A DNA stretch of 64,000 bases from Edaphobacter modestus (GTDB taxonomy: Bacteria > Acidobacteriota > Terriglobia > Terriglobales > Acidobacteriaceae), in NCBI RefSeq assembly GCF_004217555.1, contig NZ_SHKW01000001.1, positions 2,480,001-2,544,000 of the forward strand. Reading direction: 5' to 3'. Numbering within the stretch: the stretch's first letter is position 1; every line of letters begins with the position of its first letter. The position numbers and the translations under genes were made by a program. Below the pieces are notes generated by a model. The model saw only the letters and a program-made list of their open reading frames with translations. It did not search any database and was not told the origin of the DNA. Shown one piece after another: positions 18,850 to 28,587 of the stretch.

Positions 18850-19956
18850 TCATTCGTCTTCAGTATTCTTGTTCTGAGTCTTTCTTCTGGAAAGCCCGGT
18901 AAGACTCCCTTTAGGGATTGAAGTTGACTGCCGTACTACCAGCCGTGTCTTGACGACCTCATAAGTTGCCTTCTCGACATCGTCGTTTTTCAAACTTGCC
19001 ATCAGTGTTCTGACGGCACTGATGGCAATCTCTCGTCCTGACATCCGAACCGTTGTAAGTGGCGGGAGCATGAACCGGGCGATCCCAATGTCATCGAAAC
19101 CTATCAAGGAAATTTCTTCTGGAATTTTCAAGCCGAGTCGCGAAGCAGTGTGCATCGCCCCAATCGCTGTCATATCGTTCGAGCAGACAATTGCAGTAGG
19201 AGGTTTGCGAAGTAGAAGCAGACGCTCAGCCCCTTCAGATCCTCCTTCCGTCGTGTAATTGCCAACATGGATGTATTCATCTGGCAACGCGAGGCCGATC
19301 GATCCGATTGCTGAGCGAAATGCTTTTTCTCGTGCTAATGCGGAATGTAAGCCTTTTGGGCCAGAGATGAAGCCAATTCTTCGGTGGCCAAGCACAGCGA
19401 GATGTTGTACTGCTTCATAGATGCCGTTGTCGTAGTCAATATGAATAGCCGAAAATCCCTTTTTTGCGGGAGCAATGTCGATGAACACCATCGGGATCTT
19501 CTGGGAGGCGAGGCGTTCGAGAAGCGGCTCTTCAATACCAAAGGTCATGACTGCGACCCCGTCGACTTTTCGCTCCAGCATTCGCTGAACGCAGACTTCC
19601 ATCCGGCGCAGATCGTAGTTGGTAGAACCAATCAAGGTCTCATAACCGGCCGCCACGGCTTCTTCCTCGAAGCCTTGAATTAACTCCGGAAAGAAGGGAT
19701 TGGTAATGTCGGAAATGATGACTCCGAACAACCTACTCCGGCCACTCACAAGGGCGCGTGCCTGATTGTTGGGAATATAACCTAGCTTTGATATTGCCTC
19801 CCAGACACGCTTGCTCAAGGCCGAATCGACGTTAGGTACATTGTTCATTACCCGAGATACGGTCGCGACCGAGACCTTGGCAGCTTCAGCCACCGTGCGG
19901 ATGTCGATGCGACGCTCAACACGGTTCCTGGGTTGCTTCGCGCTAGCCTTCTTCAT
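18850..19956 (-). CDS. LacI-family transcriptional regulator
   Basis: 368 residues from the ATG at 19956; a TTG two codons upstream lies nearer to the purine-rich AGAAGAGA and is also possible. An N-terminal helix-turn-helix and hinge (IRTVAEAAKVSVATVSRVMNN, then YIPNNQARAL) is followed by a periplasmic-binding-protein-like ligand domain (FGVIISDITNPFF, IGFDDI). It would repress from palindromic CG-centred operators until a sugar binds. It is convergent with the GH51 gene, and two matching palindromes lie upstream of that gene and the receptor gene. Confidence 0.92.
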   Translation of the reverse strand: MKKASAKQPRNRVERRIDIRTVAEAAKVSVATVSRVMNNVPNVDSALSKRVWEAISKLGYIPNNQARALVSGRSRLFGVIISDITNPFFPELIQGFEEEAVAAGYETLIGSTNYDLRRMEVCVQRMLERKVDGVAVMTFGIEEPLLERLASQKIPMVFIDIAPAKKGFSAIHIDYDNGIYEAVQHLAVLGHRRIGFISGPKGLHSALAREKAFRSAIGSIGLALPDEYIHVGNYTTEGGSEGAERLLLLRKPPTAIVCSNDMTAIGAMHTASRLGLKIPEEISLIGFDDIGIARFMLPPLTTVRMSGREIAISAVRTLMASLKNDDVEKATYEVVKTRLVVRQSTSIPKGSLTGLSRRKTQNKNTEDE

Positions 19957-19989
19957 AAGCAACCCATTTCTCTTCTATAACTCGGCCAT

Positions 19990-20886
19990 CATTTATGTCT
20001 CAGTCTTTTCCCGCATGGCGTGGCAACTGTTATAGCAAGACTATCAGGTCACCTTTCATAAGTTGCCACCAAAGTCGCCGAATTAGCATAGAACACTTCC
20101 GTCTTCCTCTTGTCATTACAAGTCGTTATTCGCTCGGACACCCAGCCTCAGAGAAGATGTGCCCTGTGCGCTGAGGACTGTGGCGAATGTCATATAAAAC
20201 ACCGTTGAGGGTACATCCGAGCATGGCAATTGGTAGGACTTAGAGTCTTCACTGCGGGACCTAGGGCGAAGCACTACTCACAGGACCGAGGCTCAGACTG
20301 CAGCGATGACGGAAACCCTGTACTCAAATCTTGCCTTGGTGCAGATAGCTCTACAAGGCAAGACTGGGTAGACCAACTGTTTCCGATCTGTATCCCTGAC
20401 GTTGTAGCCAGCGCCAGAATAAGTGCGGTTGCGTACAGCTTTTTCAGTTTACCAGCGACACCGCAATCGGCGCGAAAAAGCAAGCGCGAAATTCCACCCA
20501 TCATCTGCCGGGACTAAACAGGGGCGTACTTCCGCGCGACCGGGGATAAGGCTTTCTTTCTCCGGCGTCCGGAGATCCTCACGAACACGGAGGATCTATT
20601 TGCTAAGGTGATAGCGAGCCGGCGTGGTGAAGCTCACCTATTTCCGTCGTTCTACTACTCCGATGGCGAAGCGGGGGGGGATGACCACACCGGGTCTAAT
20701 GTCGTCGCATGGTTTGCCATTACTTCTATGGCGCAGGTAGCCCGTTGAAATTGATGTTCTACAACTTCAGACAACGCCCCGGTATTGATGCACGATACCG
20801 ACATTAGTCGAGTCACTAACAGAGTCGACAGTGTCAACAATAGATGCCACCCAGTTCTTACTCCTCTCTTTGAGAGGCCGACATGA
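19990..20886. other. Gene-poor interval with possible coding debris
   Basis: No complete gene is recognised. On the + strand at 20518-20748 a frame without a start codon reads like protein (DKAFFLRRPEILTNTEDLF, FYYSDGEAGG) and may be the remains of an inactivated gene. On the - strand, 20274-20504 could encode 76 residues with a hydrophobic signal-like stretch, but it has no recognised homology. The interval precedes two broken insertion sequences and looks eroded. Confidence 0.4.
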
Positions 20887-21273
20887 ATGTGTCAGCAAAT
20901 ATGCCACACCACGTTTGCCGAGCTCCTTAGCACTTTGGCGAGTGGCACGCAGGTAGCTATGTCGAACGGATCCCTAATTGGAACCACCTACATCATCGAT
21001 ATCAAAGATAGGCGCGGTAGTTCCTTTCAATACGCAACTTTGCGGAAAGCGATCAGCGCATCCAAATCCGCTTGGACTGGAAGTCAGGCGAACCTAAGAC
21101 CCGCACTCGTCTTCAAGGTTGGAATGGCCGTAATTCCCCAAGGTTCAGGTGGCCCCAAACAATTCGACAATGACATCGCCACAGATAACCCAGGTGATAC
21201 AAGCGTTCCCAGTATGATATACGTAAAGTTTCCGCCGCCTGACAGCGGCGGTCGGTCGAGCGATACAACATAG
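20887..21273 (+). CDS. Hypothetical protein, doubtful
   Basis: An open frame of 128 residues with protein-like composition in its first 85 residues (TTFAELLSTLASGTQV, IGTTYIIDIKDRRG). No family is recognised and no ribosome binding site stands out. Its last 15 residues run into the 5' end of the IS481-type remnant, so an original C-terminus may have been replaced by insertion. It could be a gene truncated by the transposon or a chance frame. Confidence 0.25.
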   Translation: MCQQICHTTFAELLSTLASGTQVAMSNGSLIGTTYIIDIKDRRGSSFQYATLRKAISASKSAWTGSQANLRPALVFKVGMAVIPQGSGGPKQFDNDIATDNPGDTSVPSMIYVKFPPPDSGGRSSDTT

Positions 21274-22019
21274 TCAAGAGAGCCTGAGACGCTGGCTCGT
21301 CGGCATGGCATGAACCCGAAGACGGTTGTGAAGGGGTGGAAACGGGACTCGACCGCAGATCGCCGGACTGGCCCAACGGTTCCGAAATCCACGGTGCTCT
21401 CGGTTGAGCAGGAAACGATCATCGTAGCGTTTCGCAGGCACACACTGTTGCCGCTGGACGACTGTCTCTATGCGCTCCAGGCCACGATCCCCAGGTTGAC
21501 CCGCTCGTCGCCGCATCGCTGCTGCAACGCCACGGCATCAGCCGATTACCCGAGGTGGACGGCGACAGGCCGAAGCGCAGGAAGTTCGAGAGCTACCCCA
21601 TCGGCTTCTTCCACATCGATCTGGCCGAGGTGCGCACCGCCGAGGGCAAACTCTATCTCTTCGTGGCCATCGATCGAACTTCCAAGTTCGCTGTGCTCGA
21701 ACTCGTGGAGAAGGCCGACAGGCGAGCTGCCGCCACCTTCCTGGAAGCACTCATCGCGGCTGTTCCTTACCGTATCCACACCGTGCTCACCGACAATGGC
21801 ATCCAGTTCGCCGACCTTCCGAAGAATCGCCAGGGTCCAACCGCCCGCTTCCGCGGCCATCCCTTCGATCGGACCTGCCATGTCCACGGAATCGAACACC
21901 GCCTCACCAAGCCGAACCATCCCTGGACCAACGGACAGGTCCAACGGATGAACCGCACCATCAAGGAAGCCACCGTCAAACGCTTCTTCTACGACACGCA
22001 CCAACAACTCAAAGCGCAC
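21230..22019 (+). pseudogene. IS481-family transposase, frameshifted and truncated
   Basis: Three frames must be joined to restore the transposase: AIQHSQESLR near 21260, LARRHGMNPKTV to RHTLLPLDDCLYALQ from about 21286, and LQRHGISRLPEVDGD onward from about 21525. The last segment holds the DDE catalytic core (FHIDLAEVRT, VLTDNGIQFAD, HPWTNGQVQRMNRTIKE). It stops at LKAHG, where other members continue for some 40 residues, because the sequence switches to an IS3-type element. Two single-base indels and the missing end make it inactive. Confidence 0.85.
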
Positions 22020-22467
22020 GGCTCATACCGATAGCTCGACCGCTCCATGCCCAGCAGACTGCAGGCCGTGCGTTCGCTCAGACGGAACTCGCTGGAGACG
22101 AACGCCACGTCTCCTCTTAGACCGGCAAGCTCCAGCCGTTTTTTCGGATGACGGCCTTCAGCGCCTCGCCGTGAAGACTCAACTCCGCCACCAGCAGCTT
22201 CAACCGGCGGTTCTCGTCCTCCATCGCCTTCTGCCGCTGCGCCTCGCTTACGTCCATCCCGCCGAACTTCTGCTTCCAGCCGTAGAACGTCGCCGCGCTG
22301 ATCCCATGCTCACGGCATAACTCCGCCGTCTTCACCCCACCTTCATGCTGCTTAAGTACCCCGATGATCTGCTCGTCGTATAACGGCTCTTCTTCATCTC
22401 TGCTCCCTCGATTCAATTTACGAGAGATCTCCAGATTCAACTGGTAGAGATTCCAGGGAGCACGTCA
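22020..22467 (-). mobile_element. Broken IS3-family element: frameshifted orfA and stub of orfB
   Basis: orfA runs from an ATG at 22397 (MKKSRY) and needs a one-base shift near 22378 to enter DEQIIGVLKQHEGGVKTAELC, the helix-turn-helix of IS3-type OrfA, ending at 22117. orfB begins in the -1 frame (GDVAFVSSEFRLSERTACSLLGMERSSYRYE) but is cut at 22020, after about 35 residues, exactly where the IS481 remnant ends. A TGACGTGCTCCC string at 22467 may be the outer terminus. The element lacks its catalytic domain and cannot move by itself. Confidence 0.8.
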
Positions 22468-22696
22468 GGGGCACCTTACTCTCCAGCACCTGACTCCGAC
22501 AACGTCGCGATCAAACCGCGTCTGAGCCACCGCACGCCTTCGGCGTGGATGGATTGCGTCTTTGATGGCTCATATTAGATCATCCAACTTATAGGCCGAT
22601 TCCCCACTACCAGCGGCACCGCATCACCACAACCACCTACAACTTTTGGTAGGTCTATAACTTTGCGCGTGCGCAGAGTTATCATTTATTCGACAG

Positions 22697-22860
22697 TTGA
22701 AAAATAACCCGAAACTGGCCAATTAGCCCATAAGTTGGTCAGTATAACTCTTGTGCTTCAATATCGATGATTTGCTCGCTCAAAACTCTGAGGCCAAAAG
22801 TTGGCCGGGACATCTCTATTCGACGATAAATTGGCCCAGAGTTCCGGAAGGGTCAACTGA
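22697..22860 (+). repeat. Direct repeat A (TTGGCC-rich, transposon-end-like)
   Basis: About 160 bp that align through their whole length, with small gaps, to 27253-27412 in the same orientation. Shared blocks include AACCCGAAA, CCCATAAG, TTTGCTCGCTCAAA, AAAGTTGGCC, ATAAATTGGCCCA and CGGAAGGGT. Several TTGGCC/GGCCAA motifs repeat within each copy, like multiple transposase-binding sites at ends of IS21-type elements, but the identity is a guess. The flanking 22470-22696 stretch shows no gene. Confidence 0.75.
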
Positions 22861-22883
22861 TGATACGCGATGGCAATTGATAA

Positions 22884-22916
22884 AACGGGGCGAGGCCGAT
22901 GGCGCCTAGCCCCGTT
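22884..22916 (-). terminator. Hairpin downstream of receptor gene
   Basis: Complementary 8-base arms AACGGGGC and GCCCCGTT enclose a partly paired GC-rich interior. The hairpin begins 16 bp after the receptor stop on the - strand and is followed by TTTTA on that strand, as expected for a rho-independent terminator. Confidence 0.7.
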
Positions 22917-22931
22917 CTATCTTCCAGTTCG

Positions 22932-25900
22932 CTAGAACTGGATCTTTGCAGCCAACTGCAAAACCCGTCCGTTATACGAAGGGTTGTTTCCGAACGCGCG
23001 CGGAGTCTGGAAGCCAGTCGTCGGGCTCGTGTTCGGCACCAGTACATTGTTCGTCACTACATACTGCTGATTGTTGTATGCCGTGATGTTTGTCCGGTTC
23101 ATCACATTGAACGCCTCGCCAATCAGCAGCACCTTGAACTTCTCTCTGCCGATCGTCTTCGTAATGCGAGGGTCGACACTGATATAGTTCGGAAGCCTAT
23201 ACTGATTGCGCGCCGATCCCGGCGTTCTCTGGTTTGCTATCAGCAACGATCCATTCAGTGCAGTGTTGATCAACGCCGTGTATGGCTGGCCACTCTGCGC
23301 CGTGATGATGCCGCTCACACTCCATCCACCCGCGACCGGTCGGAGCACACCATGCAGGTTCTTCGTAAAGTAGTCCAGGTCCCACACCGTCGACAGTACA
23401 AACCGATTCCGCACATCATTATTGCCGGGGGCCAGATCAAGCCGCGGATTCAGCGGGTCGTAGGCCTCCTTGCCATCGTCGCTGCCAACCACAACCGCGG
23501 TCGCATCGGGCGCGTCGTCGATCACCTTCGACCACGTGTACGCCGCGCTCAACTGCAGTCCCTGCGCAAACCGTTTGTCCAACTGTGCCGTCAGCCCGTT
23601 GTATGCTGAGTGTGCCGTTGCCTCAAATTGGAAGATCTGGTTGAAGTTCGGATTCACGAGTTGTGACGAATTGATGCGCATATAGCTAAAGCTCTGCCCA
23701 GCCGTATTCAGGATCGTCGCCGGTGTCTCGGATACAAAGTTCGCGTTCCGCGTCCGTGTCAACCGTGTCCCTCGTACGCCCAGATAACCTATGGTCACAG
23801 AGGTGTCCTTCGCCACCTGCTGCTGAATCTGCGCGTTGTACTGCACAATCCTCGGCTGATGATATTTACTGTCAAACAGGAAAAGATTCGACTTCGCCGC
23901 CGCAAACCCTGCGGGGGGCGTGCATCGCGGAGCATCTGTTGGTACGCCGCACGTATTGTTCGGATAAGCAATCTGACCAGGAAAATACGGCTGCCCTGTC
24001 GCGTTCGCATTCGTTGGCGCAGGCCCCGTTGTTGGCTGGAACGTAAACGTCTGCAGGTTCACACCGTTGTTCGAACTTGCCGTACCTGTCAAGATTGACG
24101 GCGTGTTGCCATAGAAGATGCCGCCGCCCGCACGAATCACTGTCCTGTCGCTGTTTGCAAACGGTTGGTAGGCCACACCGAGCCTCGGCCCGAAGTTCAT
24201 ATCGTCCACCGGCACCCGCGACGTATCAAAACCCGTTGCCAGTGCCTGAGCATTCACTATGCCAGGCTGATGATAGGTCTGCCGGTCCCATCGCACGCCA
24301 TAGGTTACTTGCAGTCGCCGCGTCGCGCGCCAGTCGTCCTGTGCAAACGCTGCCAATTGCGCATTGTCCGGATTCGTCGTCGGCCCGCTCGTACCCGTGC
24401 CCGCATAGGCCTGCACCAGTTGCAATGCAGAGCTTCCCGTTGCTGTCGCTTGCAGAGCCTGCCCCGTCAACGACCGGCCAAAGTTCTCCAGCGAATCGAA
24501 GGTATACGCACCGCTGAAGTTTCCCGGGAAATAATTGAGAATCTGGTCTCTCAGCCAATCCACACCCACCTTAATCGTGTGTGTCCCGGCAACGTAGGTC
24601 ACCGCATCCGCATACTGTTGCCGGTGCAGCGTCGTCTCGCGCGGGCTGAAGTTGTTCCGTCCCACAGTCAGCAGCGTTGTTCCGTTCTGCCGAACGGCCG
24701 CTTCGGGATTCTGCGAATTAGAAAGCCCCGGTTCGTTGTCTCGTTGATAGCTGCCGCGCAACTGGTTCACCAGCTTCTGCGAGAGCGTCGTGTTCAACTC
24801 CAGCGCGAACGTGTCTGTGTTCACGTTCGAGTTGCCAGTGTGTTCCGCCGCGCTCGCGGTGCCGCTGTTCTCAAGGTTCGTTCCCTTGAACCGCTGCCCG
24901 TTATACCGCCCGCTGATCACGTTTGCCGCGTTGATGCGGTAATCGAGCTTACCCAGATACACGTCCTGGTTGAACGTGGTCAGGTAAGTTCCGCTCCGCG
25001 CAGTCAGGTAATTGATCGCCGCCGTCTCCGCAGCCGTCGCCGGCCTACCCAATGAGGGGATCGACAGCGCAACCGGAATACCAACACTGTTCCGCTGACC
25101 GTCATAGTCGAAGAAGAAGAACAGCTTGCCTTTCAGCACCGGTCCGCCAAGGTTCCCGCCAAACTGATGAAAGTGGTATCCCGGCTTCGTCGGAGCCGTT
25201 GCCCGCAACCCCTGCTTGAAGTATGACAGTTGCTGCGAATACACCTGGTCATTCGCATTCAGCCCGCGATCGCGAAAGAACTCGAACACCGTACCATGGA
25301 ACTGGTTCGTTCCCGATTTCGTCACCACGTTGACGACGGCCCCGCCCGCGCGTCCAAACTCCGGTGCAAACGTCGACGTGTTTACTTGAAATTCCTGCAC
25401 CGCGTCCTGGCTGAACTGGTACGGAGCACGTCCCGATCCTGTCCTTCCCAGTGTCTGGCCAAAGAAGGTGTTGTTATTGTCCGCGCCGTCAATCGTCAGC
25501 GAGTTCAGCGTTCCACGCTGTCCGCCAAAGCTCAGGTCGCCACCGCGCACATCGCGCGATACACCCGGCGTCAGAAGCGTAAAGTCTAAAAAGTTTCTTC
25601 CCAGTACAGGCAGGTTCGCCACCTGACGTTCATTCACGCTCTCCGCTACGTTCGTCCGAACCGTATCGACGACCGGTACACCGATCACCTCAACCACGGT
25701 CTGATTGGCGCCCACCTGCAGCATAACCGGCAGCTCGACTTTGCCACCGACTGTTACCTCGACATGCTTTTGTTCGACCTTCGAGAAACCGGCATGTTCG
25801 ATCATCACGTCGTAGAAACCGGTCGGCACTACGGGAAACGTAAACGTACCGCTTTTGTTGGTCGTTCCGGTATAGCTGGTCCCACGTGTCGGGTTCACGA

Positions 25901-26069
25901 TCGTAATCGTGGCGTCGCTCACAACCGCGCCGCTCGGATCCGTGACTATTCCTTGCAGTGCCCCTTGATTTCCTCCCTGGGCTACGGCAACTCCACTGGC
26001 TAAACTTACACAAAGAAATAAACGCAGCAATCGACTGAATGCAATTCTGTTCTTTATAAATTTCCGCAT
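22932..26069 (-). CDS. TonB-dependent receptor, Oar-like, with carboxypeptidase regulatory-like domain
   Basis: 1045 residues. A signal peptide (RLLRLFLCVSLASGVAVAQ) precedes the carboxypeptidase-like sandwich (LQGIVTDPSGAVVSDATI), the plug (QVANLPVLGRNFLDFTLLTPG and VNVVTKSGTNQFHG) and a barrel closing in LAAKIQF. This outer-membrane importer is divergent from an S1/P1 nuclease gene across 119 bp and is not beside any glycosidase, so its ligand may differ from those of the other two receptors in the window. A terminator hairpin and direct repeat A lie just downstream. Confidence 0.93.
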   Translation of the reverse strand: MRKFIKNRIAFSRLLRLFLCVSLASGVAVAQGGNQGALQGIVTDPSGAVVSDATITIVNPTRGTSYTGTTNKSGTFTFPVVPTGFYDVMIEHAGFSKVEQKHVEVTVGGKVELPVMLQVGANQTVVEVIGVPVVDTVRTNVAESVNERQVANLPVLGRNFLDFTLLTPGVSRDVRGGDLSFGGQRGTLNSLTIDGADNNNTFFGQTLGRTGSGRAPYQFSQDAVQEFQVNTSTFAPEFGRAGGAVVNVVTKSGTNQFHGTVFEFFRDRGLNANDQVYSQQLSYFKQGLRATAPTKPGYHFHQFGGNLGGPVLKGKLFFFFDYDGQRNSVGIPVALSIPSLGRPATAAETAAINYLTARSGTYLTTFNQDVYLGKLDYRINAANVISGRYNGQRFKGTNLENSGTASAAEHTGNSNVNTDTFALELNTTLSQKLVNQLRGSYQRDNEPGLSNSQNPEAAVRQNGTTLLTVGRNNFSPRETTLHRQQYADAVTYVAGTHTIKVGVDWLRDQILNYFPGNFSGAYTFDSLENFGRSLTGQALQATATGSSALQLVQAYAGTGTSGPTTNPDNAQLAAFAQDDWRATRRLQVTYGVRWDRQTYHQPGIVNAQALATGFDTSRVPVDDMNFGPRLGVAYQPFANSDRTVIRAGGGIFYGNTPSILTGTASSNNGVNLQTFTFQPTTGPAPTNANATGQPYFPGQIAYPNNTCGVPTDAPRCTPPAGFAAAKSNLFLFDSKYHQPRIVQYNAQIQQQVAKDTSVTIGYLGVRGTRLTRTRNANFVSETPATILNTAGQSFSYMRINSSQLVNPNFNQIFQFEATAHSAYNGLTAQLDKRFAQGLQLSAAYTWSKVIDDAPDATAVVVGSDDGKEAYDPLNPRLDLAPGNNDVRNRFVLSTVWDLDYFTKNLHGVLRPVAGGWSVSGIITAQSGQPYTALINTALNGSLLIANQRTPGSARNQYRLPNYISVDPRITKTIGREKFKVLLIGEAFNVMNRTNITAYNNQQYVVTNNVLVPNTSPTTGFQTPRAFGNNPSYNGRVLQLAAKIQF

Positions 26070-26188
26070 GGCGCAGAATCTACAACATTTACATAAACGC
26101 TATGTTGCAAAAGTCAGAAAATTTGCCGCGGATACAGAATGGAAGCAGCTTCCGGCATATTCCCAGATGACATCTCTATACTCGTTTC

Positions 26189-27142
26189 ATGAAACGCATC
26201 CTTCTCTCTCTCTGGTTAATTCTCTCGTTCGCCGTAACACAGCAGTCATGGGCATGGGGACCGCTGGGTCATCGACTGGTCGCCGACGTCGCATGGGATC
26301 ATTTGACCCCTGAGGCAAAAGCCGATGTGCAGGCTTTGCTTGGACATGAGAGTCTCGGCGATGTATCTTCGTGGGCCGATCACTATCTTGTTGGCAACTA
26401 TCAGACCTTCTACTGGCACTTCGTCAATATCCCTCCCGATGCGAAGAGCTATGATCGCGACCGCGACTGCCTGATACAGCCGCGCACAACGGCAGGAACG
26501 CGGATCGACACGTGGCGCGACTGTATCGTGGAACGCATCGGGTACAACGAACAGCGACTTGCCGACTCAACGCTCGACAACTCGGACAGAGCCATCGCGC
26601 TGAAGTTCCTGGTGCACCTGGTCGGCGACGAGCATCAACCGTTGCACACGCTGGGTGTTGGACGCGGGGGGAACGATATTGCCGTGAGAGTATGGGGACG
26701 CGACGAGTGCGGCCAGTGGGGGTGCAACCTGCATGAAGTCTGGGACGAGAAGCTGATCGAGCATCGCAATCTTGACGAAGCTGCCTGGCTGAGGATGCTT
26801 GAGAACGAGATTGACACGAAGAAGATCGTCCCAGGCAATGGGAACGCCGCGACATGGGCGATGGAGTCGCACGATCTTGCTCGGTTGGCGCTGGTGGCTC
26901 CGGGAACGAACATCGACGAGGCCTACTACGAGCGAAATATCGAAACCATCAACCAGCGACTGGAGCAGGGCGGCCTCAGGCTGGCGCAGCTCATTAATGC
27001 TGCGTTTAAAGCTTCGCCGTTGACTAACAGTGAGTCCGCAACGGCCCCAAGCAACTTCGTCTGTCTCGATCGTAAGACTGGGCAGCGTGGAATCAGATGC
27101 TCTTGTAGTCACTCATTGTGTCAACCTACAACCTGTTCTTAG
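26189..27142 (+). CDS. S1/P1-type nuclease, periplasmic
   Basis: 317 residues. The signal peptide should be cut after A22, leaving W23 as the mature N-terminus; in this family the N-terminal tryptophan is a zinc ligand. WGPLGH, SSWAD, the histidine-rich HLVGDEHQPLH and the ending NLHEVWD supply the trinuclear zinc site. It degrades single-stranded DNA/RNA and may remove 3' phosphates. Family proteins usually end soon after the helix that here reads LAQLINAAF; about 45 further residues with several cysteines follow, so the original stop may have been lost near direct repeat B. Confidence 0.88.
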   Translation: MKRILLSLWLILSFAVTQQSWAWGPLGHRLVADVAWDHLTPEAKADVQALLGHESLGDVSSWADHYLVGNYQTFYWHFVNIPPDAKSYDRDRDCLIQPRTTAGTRIDTWRDCIVERIGYNEQRLADSTLDNSDRAIALKFLVHLVGDEHQPLHTLGVGRGGNDIAVRVWGRDECGQWGCNLHEVWDEKLIEHRNLDEAAWLRMLENEIDTKKIVPGNGNAATWAMESHDLARLALVAPGTNIDEAYYERNIETINQRLEQGGLRLAQLINAAFKASPLTNSESATAPSNFVCLDRKTGQRGIRCSCSHSLCQPTTCS

Positions 27143-27252
27143 TCAGGCAATCGCAGAAGGCTTCACGTTGGCGCGTAAACCTTTGCTGTTGGCTTGTGTG
27201 GCTCGCGCCATTTGAACTCAGAGGACGCTCGGCAGGAGGGGGCGTATTTTTT

Positions 27253-27412
27253 TTGAAAATCAACCCGAAAGCTGGCCCAACCCATAAGCTGTCCAGCCTA
27301 CCTCCTGCTTTCAATACGAACCTTTTGCTCGCTCAAAGCCTCTGAGACATAAAGTTGGCCGAATCGTTTCTAAACAGACCATAAATTGGCCCAATTTCGG
27401 AAGGGTTAATCG
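27253..27412 (+). repeat. Direct repeat B (partner of repeat A)
   Basis: The second, diverged copy of the roughly 160-bp TTGGCC-rich repeat seen at 22697-22860. The pair flanks the receptor and nuclease genes in the same orientation, 4.55 kb apart. The surrounding stretch from 27143 to 28144 contains no recognisable gene apart from this repeat. Confidence 0.75.
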
Positions 27413-28144
27413 AAAATACAGGGCGCGTGACGCCTTGATGCTTTTCAGGCGATTACAGGGCTCGTCTGCTAGCTCTCGGAGCGATCGAGTTCCCGCAAAA
27501 AGGGAAACGCCAAGATATAAGTTAATCGGCTATAAACAATGGAACTGCGCAGTCGCGATCTTGCTTCGCGAAATCCTTTGTAGACTTTCAGCGGAACCCG
27601 GCGCGACGTCCAACTCAACCAAGCACAATTCGGGGAAGTAAATAAAAAGCATAGAGAACTAATTGCGCTTCGGCCCTACGATCTCCCAGTTGTGCTGGCT
27701 CGTGCCCAGGGCATTCACCAAATTGCTAAGCTTTGTCCTCTTCCGTCGTCCCACGTAGTACAGAAGATAGGAATTCTTCTTGGCGGATAACGTACTTCGA
27801 ATCCGCGACAGCACCTGCCACATTGTGAACTAGTCGTCTTTTGGGTTGTAAAAGAACATAGGTACAAAACCGTGGCAGCAGTGGCGGAAACAATATCGGC
27901 CATAGGGTGAAGCCGTGGTGGCTACGCTCCTATCGCCAAATGGCGATCGTCGCCCGCCATTCCCATGGCACTCAAACCGAGGTCGACCTGCCGAATGAAC
28001 CATACACACGTGACGTCTCCGAACCGTCCGCTCCCTTTGATGTACCATGGCGTTCAGTTTTCCGGCCGTCTTCGGGACTTCACGAGTCAGTCCGGTATTT
28101 CTGGAATCGGTTGTTCATACCAATTGGAAAGGCACGGGAGCATT

Positions 28145-28465
28145 GTGATTCTTTGGGGGCTGACCATCCGATTCCTGAAGCAGCTAGCGATCGGCCTTTG
28201 GTTTTTTTCCCCTCTCTTGTTGACCTTGACGCTGGTAATCATGCTGCTTGGATACCTTGCCGGAAAGCAGGAGGGCTGGTCGCGCTTCGACAGTTTCTAT
28301 TGGGCATTCGTCACCGCAACGACAGTCGGTTACGGTGATTTCCGTCCAACCAAGAGACGATCGAGGATCATCGCCATTCTCACAGCCGTGCTGGGGTTGC
28401 TGACTATGGGCATCATCGTCGCATTGGGAGTGTATGCCGCGACAAAGGCTTTGGATAGAACCTGA
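28145..28465 (+). CDS. Two-TM potassium channel (ion channel family)
   Basis: 106 residues from a GTG start preceded by GGGAG; the frame is open up to 27965, but the extra residues look non-coding. The product has TM1 (about residues 14-36), a pore helix and the potassium selectivity filter TTVGYGD (residues 59-65), then TM2 (about 75-100). No ligand-binding or RCK domain follows, so it is a minimal KcsA-like pore that would assemble as a tetramer. No neighbour suggests a specific role. Confidence 0.8.
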   Translation: MILWGLTIRFLKQLAIGLWFFSPLLLTLTLVIMLLGYLAGKQEGWSRFDSFYWAFVTATTVGYGDFRPTKRRSRIIAILTAVLGLLTMGIIVALGVYAATKALDRT

Positions 28466-28587
28466 GGCCCTGGACGGCCTGCGCCTCTCGCGAGCGAACT
28501 CTGCGACACGCGGGTGGCTTCGCAGAAATCCGTGGAAGGTGGTCAACATCATTGATTGGAACGGTGCTGGTTCCAAGGATAAGTAGA

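Noticed and set aside
27965-28144. Longer N-terminus for the potassium channel
   Set aside because: The extra 60 residues lack hydrophobic or conserved features; the GTG at 28145 with GGGAG upstream places the first helix correctly.
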